Notes: generated from the letters alone by a model not told the origin. 40,012 bases of DNA from an uncultured Clostridia bacterium (GCA_904397205.1 CAJFOO010000016.1:1-40012), one strand, 5' to 3'. Counted from the first letter of the stretch, positions 25,436 to 35,781 are shown. Made by a program: numbers and translations.

Positions 25436-27322
25436 TTGAATTATGACGCAGGCGAGTGGGATGTGGCCGTGATTGGCGCCGGGCACGCAGGGATAGAAGC
25501 TGCGCTGGCCAGCGCCCGGCTGGGATGCCGGACAGTCGTGTTTACCATCAATATGGACGCAGTCGGCAACTGCCCCTGCAACCCTTCGATTGGCGGTACA
25601 GCGAAAGGCCATCTGGTGCGGGAGATCGACGCGCTGGGCGGTGAGATGGGCCGCACGGCGGATGCTGCTACCATTCAAAGCCGCATGCTCAACCTGGGGA
25701 AAGGCCCGGCCGTGCATTCTTTGCGCGCGCAGATCGACCGGCGGGAATACAGCAAAATTATGAAGCATACGCTGGAACAGCAGCCGGGTCTCCAGCTCAA
25801 GCAGGCGGAAATCCTGGATCTGTATCCCAGCGAGGAAGGAAAGTGGAAGGTCATTACCCGGATGCAGGCGGAATACACGGCAAAGGCCGTGATCCTGGCC
25901 ACGGGCACCTTTTTGGGCGGGCGTATCTATGTGGGGGAAGTCAGCTACGACAGCGGCCCGGACGGTTTGTTCCCGTCGTCGTTTTTGAGCGAACCGCTGC
26001 GCAAGCTGGGCCTGCGCCTGCGCCGTTTTAAAACCGGCACCCCTGCCCGTGTGCTGCGTTCCAGCATCGATTTTTCCCGCCTGGAAGAACAAAAGGGCGA
26101 CGAGCCAGTCATCCCATTTTCGTATGATACCTTGGATCCGCTGCAAAATAAAGCTTCCTGTTTTGTGGCCTGGACCAACGAGGAAACCAAGCGGATTATT
26201 GAGGAAAATATTCACCGATCCCCCTTGTACAGCGGCCAGATCGAAGGGATCGGCCCGCGTTACTGTCCCAGCCTGGAGGATAAGATCGTCCGGTTTGCCG
26301 ATAAGCCCCGCCATCAGGTGTTCATTGAGCCGTGCGGTCTGGATACCGAGGAGATGTATTTGCAGGGGATGTCTTCCTCGCTGCCGGAGGAGGTGCAACT
26401 GGCGTTTTACCGTTCGGTGGAGGGGATGGAGCAGGTGGAGATGATGCGCTGCGCCTACGCCATTGAATACGACTGTGTGGATCCCCTGCAGCTGGACGCT
26501 ACACTGGAATTCCCGGAACTCCCCGGCTTATATGGAGCGGGACAGTTCAATGGAAGCTCCGGGTACGAGGAGGCGGCGGCACAGGGATTTGTGGCGGGGG
26601 TCAACGCCGCACGGAAGATCCAGGGGAAACCACCCTTCATTCTCGATCGTGCGTCCTCCTATATTGGTACGCTGGTAGACGATCTGATCACCAAAGGGGT
26701 TATGGATCCTTACCGCATGATGACTTCCCGCTCGGAATACCGGCTGGTCCTGCGGCAGGATAACGCCGACTTGCGCCTGACCCCGCTGGGGCGGGAGCTG
26801 GGGCTGATTCCGGATGTGCGCTGGCAGCGGTTTTTGCAGAAACAAGAGCAGATTGAGCAGGAGAAAAAACGGATCCAAAAGACAGTGATTCCGCCGACGG
26901 ACGAGATCAACCGGATGTTGGTTTCACGTGAAACATCACCGATTGCCACCGGGGTACGGCTGGTGGACTTGTTAAAACGGCCGCAGGTAGGGTATGCGGA
27001 TCTCGCGCCGTTTGATCCTGCCCGCCCGGATTTGCCGGAAGCGGTGCTGGAAAATGTGGAAATCGAAACCAAATACGCCGGGTATATCCAGCGGCAGCTC
27101 GCGGATATTGCCGAGATGCGCCGCCTCGAACAGCGCGTGCTGCCAAAGGATTTATGCTACGGTGAGATTTCCGGCTTACGGCTGGAAGCGAGAGAAAAGC
27201 TCGAGCGGGTGCGCCCGCAGAATATCGGGCAGGCTTCGCGCATCTCCGGCGTAAGCCCGGCAGATATTTCCGTTTTGCTGATCTTTTTGGCCAAACAAAA
27301 TCATACGGCAAATTCCCCGTAA
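25436..27322 (+). CDS. mnmG: tRNA uridine-5-carboxymethylaminomethyl modification enzyme MnmG (GidA)
   Basis: FAD- and NADH-dependent partner of MnmE in U34 modification. About 628 residues: FAD-binding IGAGHAGIEAA, CNPSIGG with conserved cysteine, the GidA signatures GPxYCPS (GPRYCPSLEDKIVRF) and QVFIEPCG, and the C-terminal MnmE-binding domain. Start choice: ATGs at 25418 and 25430 lie before or too close to GGGGGAGGG, whereas TTG at 25436 has 8-base spacing, and the resulting MNYDAGEWDV aligns without a gap to the start of Bacillus GidA. A parS site lies inside the gene at 26920-26935. YihY and rsmG follow closely. Confidence 0.97.
   Translation: MNYDAGEWDVAVIGAGHAGIEAALASARLGCRTVVFTINMDAVGNCPCNPSIGGTAKGHLVREIDALGGEMGRTADAATIQSRMLNLGKGPAVHSLRAQIDRREYSKIMKHTLEQQPGLQLKQAEILDLYPSEEGKWKVITRMQAEYTAKAVILATGTFLGGRIYVGEVSYDSGPDGLFPSSFLSEPLRKLGLRLRRFKTGTPARVLRSSIDFSRLEEQKGDEPVIPFSYDTLDPLQNKASCFVAWTNEETKRIIEENIHRSPLYSGQIEGIGPRYCPSLEDKIVRFADKPRHQVFIEPCGLDTEEMYLQGMSSSLPEEVQLAFYRSVEGMEQVEMMRCAYAIEYDCVDPLQLDATLEFPELPGLYGAGQFNGSSGYEEAAAQGFVAGVNAARKIQGKPPFILDRASSYIGTLVDDLITKGVMDPYRMMTSRSEYRLVLRQDNADLRLTPLGRELGLIPDVRWQRFLQKQEQIEQEKKRIQKTVIPPTDEINRMLVSRETSPIATGVRLVDLLKRPQVGYADLAPFDPARPDLPEAVLENVEIETKYAGYIQRQLADIAEMRRLEQRVLPKDLCYGEISGLRLEAREKLERVRPQNIGQASRISGVSPADISVLLIFLAKQNHTANSP
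26920..26935. promoter_or_regulatory. parS: parS centromere site within mnmG
   Basis: GGTTTCACGTGAAACA matches the ParB-binding consensus TGTTTCACGTGAAACA at 15 of 16 positions, with a complete GTTTCACGTGAAAC palindrome. It is written into the mnmG reading frame (VSRET). ParB is encoded at 31115-31966. Confidence 0.93.
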
Positions 27323-27373
27323 AATGGGCAGACTACCGGACAAAGACGATTGTCGCAGAAAGGGGAGACGCCA

Positions 27374-28330
27374 TTGAAAAATACCCGCCGTCTGACGGCG
27401 CTCAAGGAACGGATACAGAAAAATGCATTTTTGGGATCGGTATGGGAGATTGTCCGGCGCAGCTTCCGCCACAATATTTTTGGTATGGCTGCCGAGCTGG
27501 CGTATTATCTTCTGTTTTGTTTTTTGCCGCTGATCATCTTCGGCAGTTCGCTTATCGGCCTGCTCAATTTTGATATGACCGAATTTTCCCAGGAGATCGC
27601 ACGCCTGATTCCCGAGGATATTATGAACCTTGTGCGGAGCTATCTGGACTATGTCCAAAGTATGCAAAGTCCCACCCTGATGTATATGGGGCTGGTGCTG
27701 AGCATCTATTTTGCTTCTTCGGCCATGCGGTCGCTGATGCGGTCGCTCAATAAGGCATATGATGTGCACAAAGACCGGCATCCCGTCAAGAAGTTTATCA
27801 TTTCGTTTTTCTTTTCCATTGTCTTTTTGGTGCTGATTTTGCTCAGTATGCTCATTCTGTTGGCCGGCGGGTATATTGTCCAGCTTCTGATTGGCATTTT
27901 TCCGCAGATCGAAGGCTTCCAGTGGCTGATTAACCTGCTGCGGTTTACTATCCTGATTCTGCCTATCTGGGGCGTGCTGATCCTGCTGTACCGCTTTACT
28001 CCCAACCGTAAGCTGCGTTTTTCCAGCGCCCTGCCCGGTGCAGTGTTCAGCACGGTCACTTGGATGGTAGTATCGGCCGGGTTTTCGTTTTATGTATCCG
28101 ATATGGCACGGTATTCCTTCCTATACGGATCGCTGGGGGCCATCATCGTGCTGATGCTGTGGCTGTATATTACCGGCATGATTTTTATCCTTGGCGGGGA
28201 ACTTAATTTTGTGGTAATGAAACGCCGGGAGCGGCGCGAAAAAGAAAAAATCAAAACCCTGCTTCTTCAGGAGAGGCAGACTATTGAAAAAAAAGGACAC
28301 GATGCAGGAGGAGAGAATGGAGAACATTGA
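27374..28330 (+). CDS. YihY/BrkB-family inner membrane protein
   Basis: About 318 residues with six membrane segments and family signatures (MAAELAYYLLFCFLPLIIF near the N-terminus; SLNKAYDV; YRFTPNRKLRF; SLGAIIVLMLWLYITGMIFILGGELN). The family was once linked to RNase BN, now considered an error; function is unsettled. A TTG with AGGGGAG 6 bases upstream is the likely start; the frame is open for eight more codons without a ribosome-binding site. The C-terminus is highly charged and overlaps the rsmG start by 14 bases. It is an unusual insertion between mnmG and rsmG. Confidence 0.9.
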   Translation: MKNTRRLTALKERIQKNAFLGSVWEIVRRSFRHNIFGMAAELAYYLLFCFLPLIIFGSSLIGLLNFDMTEFSQEIARLIPEDIMNLVRSYLDYVQSMQSPTLMYMGLVLSIYFASSAMRSLMRSLNKAYDVHKDRHPVKKFIISFFFSIVFLVLILLSMLILLAGGYIVQLLIGIFPQIEGFQWLINLLRFTILILPIWGVLILLYRFTPNRKLRFSSALPGAVFSTVTWMVVSAGFSFYVSDMARYSFLYGSLGAIIVLMLWLYITGMIFILGGELNFVVMKRRERREKEKIKTLLLQERQTIEKKGHDAGGENGEH

Positions 28331-29030
28331 AGGGTTTTTGCGGGGGGCGGCCAACGCTTTGGGGGTGGAGCTGTTCCCGGCCCAGACGGACGCATTCCAG
28401 AAATATATGAAGCTGCTGCTCGACTGGAATAAAAAAATGAACCTGACCGCTATCACAGAGCCGCGCGACGTGGTCATTAAGCACTTTGCTGACAGCCTTA
28501 CGGTGCTGACCGCGGTGGAGCTGAAGCGCGGGGCCAGGGTGATTGACGTGGGGACGGGCGCGGGATTCCCGGGGATCCCGCTGCGGATTGCACGCGAGGA
28601 TTTGCAGATGACCCTCCTCGACAGCCAGCAGAAACGCCTGGACTTTTTGCAGGAGGTATGCAAAAAAATCCGCATTACGGCGGACGCAGTCCATGCCCGC
28701 GCGGAGGAAGCCGGGCGAGAGAAAGCGTACCGCATGAAATTCGATCTCGCGGTTTCCCGGGCGGTGGCCCCGCTGAATGTGCTGTGTGAATACTGCATGC
28801 CGTTTGTTCGCATGGGGGGCGTATTTGTGGCCATGAAAGGGCCTGGCGCGCAGGAGGAAATCGAACAGGCGCACAAAGCGATCCAGGAGCTGGGCTGCGA
28901 GCTGGTGGAGAGCAAAAAGCTGATGCTCCTCGACGGCAGCCAGAGGATCCTGGTGGTATGCCAGCGCACGAAGGGGCTTTCGGGGGAATATCCCCGGCAT
29001 GGATCGAAAATCGCCAAAAAACCGTTATAA
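28317..29030 (+). CDS. rsmG: 16S rRNA (guanine-N7) methyltransferase RsmG (GidB)
   Basis: Methylates G527 of 16S rRNA using S-adenosylmethionine. 237 residues with WNKKMNLTAITEP, the SAM loop VIDVGTGAGFPGIPL (75-89), DSQQKRLDFL and FDLAVSRAVAPL. GGAGGAGAGA just before this ATG decides the start over a TTG eleven codons earlier. It overlaps yihY and ends before a strong terminator. Confidence 0.97.
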   Translation: MENIEGFLRGAANALGVELFPAQTDAFQKYMKLLLDWNKKMNLTAITEPRDVVIKHFADSLTVLTAVELKRGARVIDVGTGAGFPGIPLRIAREDLQMTLLDSQQKRLDFLQEVCKKIRITADAVHARAEEAGREKAYRMKFDLAVSRAVAPLNVLCEYCMPFVRMGGVFVAMKGPGAQEEIEQAHKAIQELGCELVESKKLMLLDGSQRILVVCQRTKGLSGEYPRHGSKIAKKPL

Positions 29031-29042
29031 ACCCTGTTGGAT

Positions 29043-29070
29043 TCCGTGGAAGCAGTTCCACGGATTTTTT
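29043..29070 (+). terminator. Terminator after rsmG
   Basis: Perfect 9-bp stem TCCGTGGAA/TTCCACGGA with GCAG loop and six T. Confidence 0.92.
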
Positions 29071-29092
29071 GTCGGCTGGACGCGCTGGAAAT

Positions 29093-29120
29093 ATGACAAC
29101 TTTTTCAGGAAATATATGGT
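29093..29120 (+). promoter_or_regulatory. Possible promoter of noc
   Basis: ATGACA (29093-29098), 16 bases, TATGGT (29115-29120). Both hexamers are imperfect, but it is the best match between the rsmG terminator and noc. Confidence 0.4.
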
Positions 29121-29165
29121 AAGGTAAAAAAGGAAGCAAAAAACCCTGTTTTATACCGGAAATCC

Positions 29166-29182
29166 TTTTGCGCAACGCAAAA
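29166..29182. promoter_or_regulatory. Palindrome upstream of noc
   Basis: TTTTGCG-CAA-CGCAAAA, a perfect 7-bp inverted repeat with a 3-base centre, 32 bases before the noc start. It has the form of an operator or a small RNA hairpin; the factor is unknown. Confidence 0.4.
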
Positions 29183-29214
29183 AGAGGGAACAAAAAAGGG
29201 ATAGGAGGTTTATT

Positions 29215-30033
29215 ATGCTTTTACTGAATCAGGAACGAAGAAAAATTGTGGAAATCCCCATCGATAAAATTACCCCGAACCCGTCCCAGCCGCGGCGGAT
29301 CTTTTCCCAGGCCGAACTCGACAGCCTTTCCGCCAGCATCCAGGCCAACGGGCTGCTCCAGCCGATCCTGGTGCGCCGCAATGGGTTTGGCTATGAGCTG
29401 ATTGCCGGTGAACGGCGCCTGCGCGCCTGCCGGATTGCGGGCTTTAAGACAGTACCCTGCATTGTGAGCGACTGCGATGAAAAGCAGTCGGCTATCTTTG
29501 CCATGCTGGAGAACCTGCAGCGGCAGGATTTGCAGCTCTTTGAAGAAGCCGAAGGCATCCAGCGGCTGATTGCCGAATGGGGGGTAACCCAGGAGGAAGC
29601 GGCCATGCGCTTGGGCAAGAGCCAATCCACGCTGGCCAATAAGATGCGCCTGCTGCGGCTGGGGCCCGAGGAACGCAGGAAAATTACGGATGCCGGCCTG
29701 ACTGAACGCCATGCCCGCGCGCTTTTGCGGATCAGTGACGAAGAAACCCGTGCGCAGACTTTGGATTTGATCATTGCCAAAGGGCTCAACGTACACCAGA
29801 CGGACGAGCTGATCGAAAAGATCCTGACCCCGCCCCTGCCGGAAACCGTAAAAGCGAACCGGACGACGTTTGTGGTCAAGGATATCCGCATTTTTATGAA
29901 TACCATCAACCATGCCATTGACCTGATGAAAAAATCGGGGATCGACGCGTGCAGCGAACGCAAGGAAACCGAAGATTACATTGAATGTGTGGTGCGGATT
30001 CCCAAAATCCAGCCCATGCGCCGCGCGCAGTAA
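29215..30033 (+). CDS. noc: Nucleoid occlusion protein Noc (ParB family)
   Basis: DNA-binding CTPase-type protein that blocks septum formation over the nucleoid. 272 residues: GERR box (65-68), ENLQRQDL CTP-binding motif (99-106), helix-turn-helix (about 124-148) and a C-terminal domain whose RIFMNTINHAIDLMKKSG and YIECVVRIPK align with Bacillus Noc rather than with ParB. Position between rsmG and parA is the normal noc site. It opens directly with MLLLNQERRKIVEIP and has no room for the N-terminal membrane-targeting amphipathic helix of Bacillus Noc; GGATAGGAGG before the ATG fixes that start. Confidence 0.93.
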   Translation: MLLLNQERRKIVEIPIDKITPNPSQPRRIFSQAELDSLSASIQANGLLQPILVRRNGFGYELIAGERRLRACRIAGFKTVPCIVSDCDEKQSAIFAMLENLQRQDLQLFEEAEGIQRLIAEWGVTQEEAAMRLGKSQSTLANKMRLLRLGPEERRKITDAGLTERHARALLRISDEETRAQTLDLIIAKGLNVHQTDELIEKILTPPLPETVKANRTTFVVKDIRIFMNTINHAIDLMKKSGIDACSERKETEDYIECVVRIPKIQPMRRAQ

Positions 30034-30057
30034 ACATATTTTCTGTCGGTATGCTAT

Positions 30058-30090
30058 ACGGGGAAGGAGGGTAACCTTCCCCGTTTTTAT
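30058..30090 (+). terminator. Terminator after noc
   Basis: Perfect 10-bp stem ACGGGGAAGG/CCTTCCCCGT, 7-base loop, T-run. Confidence 0.92.
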
Positions 30091-30110
30091 TTGGGAAAGC
30101 ATCCAGGCAT

Positions 30111-30126
30111 TGTTTCACGTGAAACG
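30111..30126. promoter_or_regulatory. parS: parS centromere site upstream of parA
   Basis: TGTTTCACGTGAAACG equals the ParB consensus in 15 of 16 positions. It lies between the noc terminator and the parA promoter, so ParB bound here might also affect parAB expression. Confidence 0.95.
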
Positions 30127-30153
30127 TTCTGCAAAGAAAAAACGGAAAACACC

Positions 30154-30182
30154 TTTCTTTTCCCAAAAAAGAATGGTATAAT
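30154..30182 (+). promoter_or_regulatory. Promoter of parA-parB-serS operon
   Basis: Extended -10 TGG-TATAAT (30177-30182) with a modest TTTCTT -35 at 17-base spacing. A leader of about 140 bases follows. Confidence 0.7.
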
Positions 30183-30256
30183 AAACCGCAGAAAGCCATA
30201 AATGCAGGTGTGCAACCTGGTTTTATTGCCTAACTGTGTATAGGCTCCCGCCCGTC

Positions 30257-30271
30257 GCAGACACTGTCTGC
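30257..30271. promoter_or_regulatory. 15-bp palindrome in the parA leader
   Basis: GCAGACACTGTCTGC is a perfect 7-bp inverted repeat around one base, located between the parA promoter and start codon. There is no T-run, so an operator or RNA hairpin is more likely than a terminator. Confidence 0.45.
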
Positions 30272-30329
30272 CTGGCAGGGGAAAGGAACGCAAAACAAGG
30301 GTTTCGGCAATGCAAGGAGGATTGTGTCT

Positions 30330-31094
30330 GTGGGAAAAATCATCGCCATTACAAACCAAAAGGGAGGGGTCGGCAAAACAACCACCTCTGTGAATTTGGC
30401 CGCCGCCTTGGGATGCAGGAAGAAAAAAACCCTGCTGGTAGACGTGGATCCCCAGGGGAATTCCTCCAGCGGCTTGGGGGTGGACCGGCGCACATTGGAG
30501 GCTTCGGTATACGATGTGCTGATCGGCAGCCGGTCCGCAAACCAGATCAAAATGGACACGCCGTTTGAAAACCTGGATCTCCTGCCTTCCAATATGGATC
30601 TGGCCGGCGCTGAGATTGAACTCATCGATTTTGACCACCGGGAATCCATTTTGAAGAATGCTTTGGCCCCGCTGCGGGAATCCTACGATTACATCCTGAT
30701 CGACTGCCCGCCTTCGCTGGGGATTATCACCACCAATGCCCTTTGCGCCGCGGATACCATCCTGGTGCCCATCCAGTGTGAATATTATGCGCTCGAAGGG
30801 CTTTCGCAGCTGATGAATACCGTGCGCCGTGTCAAACGCCAGTACAACAGCCATCTGGATTTGGAAGGGGTTTTGCTCACCATGTATGACGGGCGGCTGA
30901 ATCTGACCCAGCAGGTGGTGGAGGAAGTCAAGAAGTATTTCCCGCAGAAGGTGTTCGGTACGGTGATCCCCCGGACGGTGCGGTTATCGGAGGCCCCCAG
31001 CTTTGGAAAGCCGATCCAGTATTATGACGGGGCTTCCAAAGGGGCGGAGGCATACGACAGCCTGGCGGAAGAAATTATCCGCCGGGGCTTGTGA
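30330..31094 (+). CDS. parA: Chromosome partitioning ATPase ParA (Soj)
   Basis: Deviant Walker ATPase that moves ParB-parS complexes and, in Bacillus, regulates DnaA. 254 residues: KGGVGKTT at 11-18, DVDPQGN, IDCPPSLG, and the C-terminal SEAPSFGKPI. GTG codons at 30324 and 30330 are both possible; the second is chosen since it lies 9 bases after AAGGAGG and gives MGKIIAITNQKGG, which aligns with Bacillus Soj. parB begins 20 bases downstream. Confidence 0.97.
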   Translation: MGKIIAITNQKGGVGKTTTSVNLAAALGCRKKKTLLVDVDPQGNSSSGLGVDRRTLEASVYDVLIGSRSANQIKMDTPFENLDLLPSNMDLAGAEIELIDFDHRESILKNALAPLRESYDYILIDCPPSLGIITTNALCAADTILVPIQCEYYALEGLSQLMNTVRRVKRQYNSHLDLEGVLLTMYDGRLNLTQQVVEEVKKYFPQKVFGTVIPRTVRLSEAPSFGKPIQYYDGASKGAEAYDSLAEEIIRRGL

Positions 31095-31114
31095 GACCAG
31101 AAAGGGGAGAAGAT

Positions 31115-31966
31115 ATGGCCTTAAAGAAAAGCGGGCTGGGGAAAGGGCTCGATTCCATCTTTGCGGAAAACGATACCGAGGATAAAAATTCCGTCGTGAT
31201 GCTCAAGGTACACGAGGTGGAACCCAACCGATCCCAGCCGAGAAAGGATTTCCAGGAAGAAGCCCTGGCGGAACTGGCGGATTCCATTGCGCAGCACGGG
31301 GTCTTGCAGCCCATTGTGGTGCGCCCGCTGTTCGACGGCGGGTACCAGATCGTGGCCGGGGAACGCCGCTGGCGGGCGGCCCGTATGGCCGGCGTGGCGG
31401 ATATCCCGGCCATGGTGCGGGAACTCAGCGATGGGGAAGTCATGGAGCTCGCCCTGATTGAAAACCTCCAGCGGGAGGATCTCACCCCTTTGGAAGAGGC
31501 GCTGGGCTATCAGACGCTGATCGAGACGTACGGCATGACGCAGGACGAGGTTTCCAAAACCGTGGGCAAATCCCGCCCGGCTGTCACCAATGCCCTGCGC
31601 CTGCTGCATCTGCCCGCCCCCGTGCGGCTGCTGCTGGAGGAAGGCCGTATTTCCGCCGGACATGCCCGCGCTTTGCTGGGCTTTTCGGATGAAAAAGAGA
31701 TGCTTGCCGCCGCGAAGCTCGCAGCCGAAAAACAGCTTTCGGTGCGGGAAGTGGAGCGCATGGCAAAAAAATCGGCGCAGGACGCCCTGCAAAAGCCGAA
31801 AAAATCCCGCATCCCGTATTTCCAGGAGGTAGAGCTGGCCCTGCACGATCATTTGGGCCGCAAGGTACAGGTGCAGGGGACGGAAAAAAAGGGCACGCTG
31901 CAAATTGAATTTTATGGAGAGGAAGACTTATCCGAATTGATGCGGGTATTGCATTTGGATCAGTAA
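31115..31966 (+). CDS. parB: Chromosome partitioning protein ParB (Spo0J)
   Basis: Binds parS, spreads as a CTP-dependent clamp and recruits condensin. 283 residues: the ParA-contacting basic start (MALKKSGLGKGLDSIF), GERR (82-85), ENLQREDL (116-123), helix-turn-helix (139-163) and a C-terminal dimerisation domain. GGGGAG before the ATG decides against a GTG eight codons upstream. Two parS sites in this window are its predicted targets. serS follows after 16 bases. Confidence 0.97.
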   Translation: MALKKSGLGKGLDSIFAENDTEDKNSVVMLKVHEVEPNRSQPRKDFQEEALAELADSIAQHGVLQPIVVRPLFDGGYQIVAGERRWRAARMAGVADIPAMVRELSDGEVMELALIENLQREDLTPLEEALGYQTLIETYGMTQDEVSKTVGKSRPAVTNALRLLHLPAPVRLLLEEGRISAGHARALLGFSDEKEMLAAAKLAAEKQLSVREVERMAKKSAQDALQKPKKSRIPYFQEVELALHDHLGRKVQVQGTEKKGTLQIEFYGEEDLSELMRVLHLDQ

Positions 31967-31982
31967 CAGGAGGGTTTGAATT

Positions 31983-33266
31983 ATGTTGGATATCAAAGAG
32001 GTCCGTTCCAACCCGGAACGGGTAAAGCAGGCTATGAAGGCCCGCGGGATGGACGCAGACGCCATTGTGGACAAGATGCTGCAAATCGACGAGGATCGCC
32101 GGGAGATCATCCAGAAGGCCGACGCGATGAAGGCGGAACAGAATGCCGACAGCAAGAAAATTCCCCAGGTGAAAAAAGAGGGCGGGGATGTTTCGGCGCT
32201 GATGGCCCGTCTCAAGGCGCTCTCGGACGAAATCAAGGGGCAGGATGCACAGCTTGCGGCCCTGGAAGAACAGCAGAAGGATCTGCTGCTTTCGCTGCCC
32301 AACATCGCGCATGAGAGCGTGCCGGCAGGCAGGGACGACACCGAAAACCAGGAGGTGCGCCGCTGGGGCAATCCGCCTGCCTTTGGGTTTGAACCGAAAG
32401 CACACTGGGACATTGGCAAGGATCTCGACATCCTGGATCCGGAAACCGCCGCCAAAGTCACCGGCGCGCGTTTCCATTTTTATAAAGGGCTGGGCGCACG
32501 CCTGGAACGCGCCGTCGTCAATTTTTATCTGAATACCCACGGGGAACGGGGCTATACGGAGGTGCTGCCGCCGTTTATCGTCAACCGCGCCTCGATGACC
32601 GGTACCGGCCAGCTCCCGAAATTTGAGGAGGATGCATTCCGCCTGGCCACCAAGGTTTCCAACGAGGATTATTTTTTAATCCCCACCGCGGAAGTCCCCG
32701 TCACCAACATGTACCGCGGGGATATCCTGGAAGGCGCCAAGCTGCCGCTCAAATACTGCGCCTATTCCGCCTGCTTTCGTGCAGAGGCCGGGTCTGCCGG
32801 CCGCGATACCCGCGGGCTGATCCGCCAGCACCAGTTCAATAAGGTGGAGCTGGTGAAATTTGTCCATCCCGACCATTCCTACGACGAGCTGGAAGCCCTT
32901 ACCGCCGACGCCGAATATGTCTTGCAGCAGCTTGGGCTTCCGTACCGCGTGGTATGCCTGTGTACGGGCGATCTGGGCTTTTCCTCGGCCAAAACCTACG
33001 ATATTGAGGTGTGGATGCCTTCCTACGGGCGGTATGTGGAGATTTCTTCCTGCTCGAACTTTGAGGATTTCCAGGCCCGCCGCGCAGCAATCCGCTTCAA
33101 GGAGAACGTACAGGATAAGTCCCGCTTTGTGCATACGCTCAACGGTTCCGGCGTTGCGATTGGGCGCACGGTAGCGGCCATTTTGGAAAATTACCAGCAG
33201 GAAGACGGGAGCGTTGCCGTGCCGGAAGTATTGCGCCCGTATATCGGCGCGGAGGTTATCCGCTAA
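31983..33266 (+). CDS. serS: Seryl-tRNA synthetase
   Basis: Charges tRNA-Ser. 427 residues: N-terminal coiled-coil arm (about 30-105) that grips the long variable arm of tRNA-Ser, the TAEVP serine loop near 235, motif 2 [20 protein letters not shown], and motif 3 [24 protein letters not shown] 9 bases before the ATG. No T-box leader fits in the 16-base gap to parB, so it seems to be expressed from the par promoter. Confidence 0.98.
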   Translation: MLDIKEVRSNPERVKQAMKARGMDADAIVDKMLQIDEDRREIIQKADAMKAEQNADSKKIPQVKKEGGDVSALMARLKALSDEIKGQDAQLAALEEQQKDLLLSLPNIAHESVPAGRDDTENQEVRRWGNPPAFGFEPKAHWDIGKDLDILDPETAAKVTGARFHFYKGLGARLERAVVNFYLNTHGERGYTEVLPPFIVNRASMTGTGQLPKFEEDAFRLATKVSNEDYFLIPTAEVPVTNMYRGDILEGAKLPLKYCAYSACFRAEAGSAGRDTRGLIRQHQFNKVELVKFVHPDHSYDELEALTADAEYVLQQLGLPYRVVCLCTGDLGFSSAKTYDIEVWMPSYGRYVEISSCSNFEDFQARRAAIRFKENVQDKSRFVHTLNGSGVAIGRTVAAILENYQQEDGSVAVPEVLRPYIGAEVIR

Positions 33267-33288
33267 CCGCCGGCAGGGAGGGAGAGCC

Positions 33289-34047
33289 ATGCGGATCATG
33301 AAGGAGTACCGCCGGCCGGTACATATTTCCAGCTATGACGTGGACGCCTGCGGACGGCTGCGGATCCCCACGATGCTGGCATGGTGTCAGGAAGCCTCGG
33401 ACCAGCATATGGGCCTGTTTGGGCTCAATCATGCCGAACTCATACGCCGGGATATGGCCTTTTTGCTGATGCGGCTGCAAACGGCGATCTCGTGTCTGCC
33501 CGGGGAGGGGGAGGATGTGGAGATTGCCGTATGCCCCCGGGGGGTGATTGGCGCCCAGTATTACCGGCAGTTTGAAATGTGGCGCGGGCAGGAAAAGCTC
33601 GTGGATATGATGGAATCCTGGGTGCTGGCCGATATGACCCAGAGGAAAATCCTCAACCCGGCCGTGCTGGATGATTTGCAGATTGACGTTACGTCCTACC
33701 GCGGGACAAGCGAGGTGCGTCTGGGACGCATCAAGATCCCGCGCGGCCTGCCGCTTTTGGGCGAATATACGGTGCAGTATTCCGACCTGGATTTTAACGG
33801 GCATGTGGCCAACTACAGCTATGCGCGCATCGCGCTGGACATGCTCCCGAGCTACCGCGGTTATAACCCCCAGGCGCAGGGCAGCCCTGCGCCCAAACGC
33901 TGCAAGGCCCTCTGGATGAATTATCTGGCGGAGAGCCGGTGGGGGGATACGCTCCGGGTGTATGGTGAGGAGACCGCACAGGGATTTATCCTGCAAGGGG
34001 AAACCGCCGCAGGGCCGAGCTTTGCCTGCCGGGGGGAATATGCGTAA
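33289..34047 (+). CDS. Acyl-ACP thioesterase
   Basis: Releases fatty acids from acyl carrier protein. 252 residues forming two hotdog domains (about 1-135 and 150-252), like the FatA/bacterial acyl-ACP thioesterase family. The second domain holds the catalytic motif SDLDFNGHVANYSYARIALD with Asp, Asn and His in family positions; the first has YRRPVHISSYDVDACGRL. GGGAGGGAGAG precedes the ATG. It follows serS by 22 bases and probably shares its transcript. Chain-length preference cannot be read. Confidence 0.88.
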   Translation: MRIMKEYRRPVHISSYDVDACGRLRIPTMLAWCQEASDQHMGLFGLNHAELIRRDMAFLLMRLQTAISCLPGEGEDVEIAVCPRGVIGAQYYRQFEMWRGQEKLVDMMESWVLADMTQRKILNPAVLDDLQIDVTSYRGTSEVRLGRIKIPRGLPLLGEYTVQYSDLDFNGHVANYSYARIALDMLPSYRGYNPQAQGSPAPKRCKALWMNYLAESRWGDTLRVYGEETAQGFILQGETAAGPSFACRGEYA

Positions 34048-34075
34048 AGAACCCTAAAAAATTTGGCGCAAACGG

Positions 34076-34104
34076 TTGAACCCCGGCCGGCGCGGTGTTA
34101 TAAT
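34076..34104 (+). promoter_or_regulatory. Promoter of guaB
   Basis: TTGAAC (34076-34081), 17 bases, TATAAT (34099-34104) with TG one base ahead. The leader of about 60 bases is too short for a purine riboswitch. Confidence 0.85.
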
Positions 34105-34108
34105 GTAA

Positions 34109-35656
<1,548 letters not shown>

Positions 35657-35722
35657 TTTTTACTTACAATAAGGCATAGGCCATTCCCCGCACATGGGCT
35701 GTCGTCCTTTGGCGGGATTGGT

Positions 35723-35753
35723 CCTTTTTGCCGGATGGCAAAGGCCTTTTTCC
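35723..35753 (+). terminator. Probable terminator after guaB
   Basis: CCTTT(TT)GCC pairs with GGCAAAGG around a GGAT loop, followed by CCTTTTTCC; two bulged T make it imperfect. Confidence 0.55.
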
Positions 35754-35781
35754 ATTTCCTGAAAAATTTTTGAAAAAAGTG

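Noticed and set aside
25313-26398. 361-codon frame antisense to mnmG
   Set aside because: No SD and no family features; opposite a well-supported gene.
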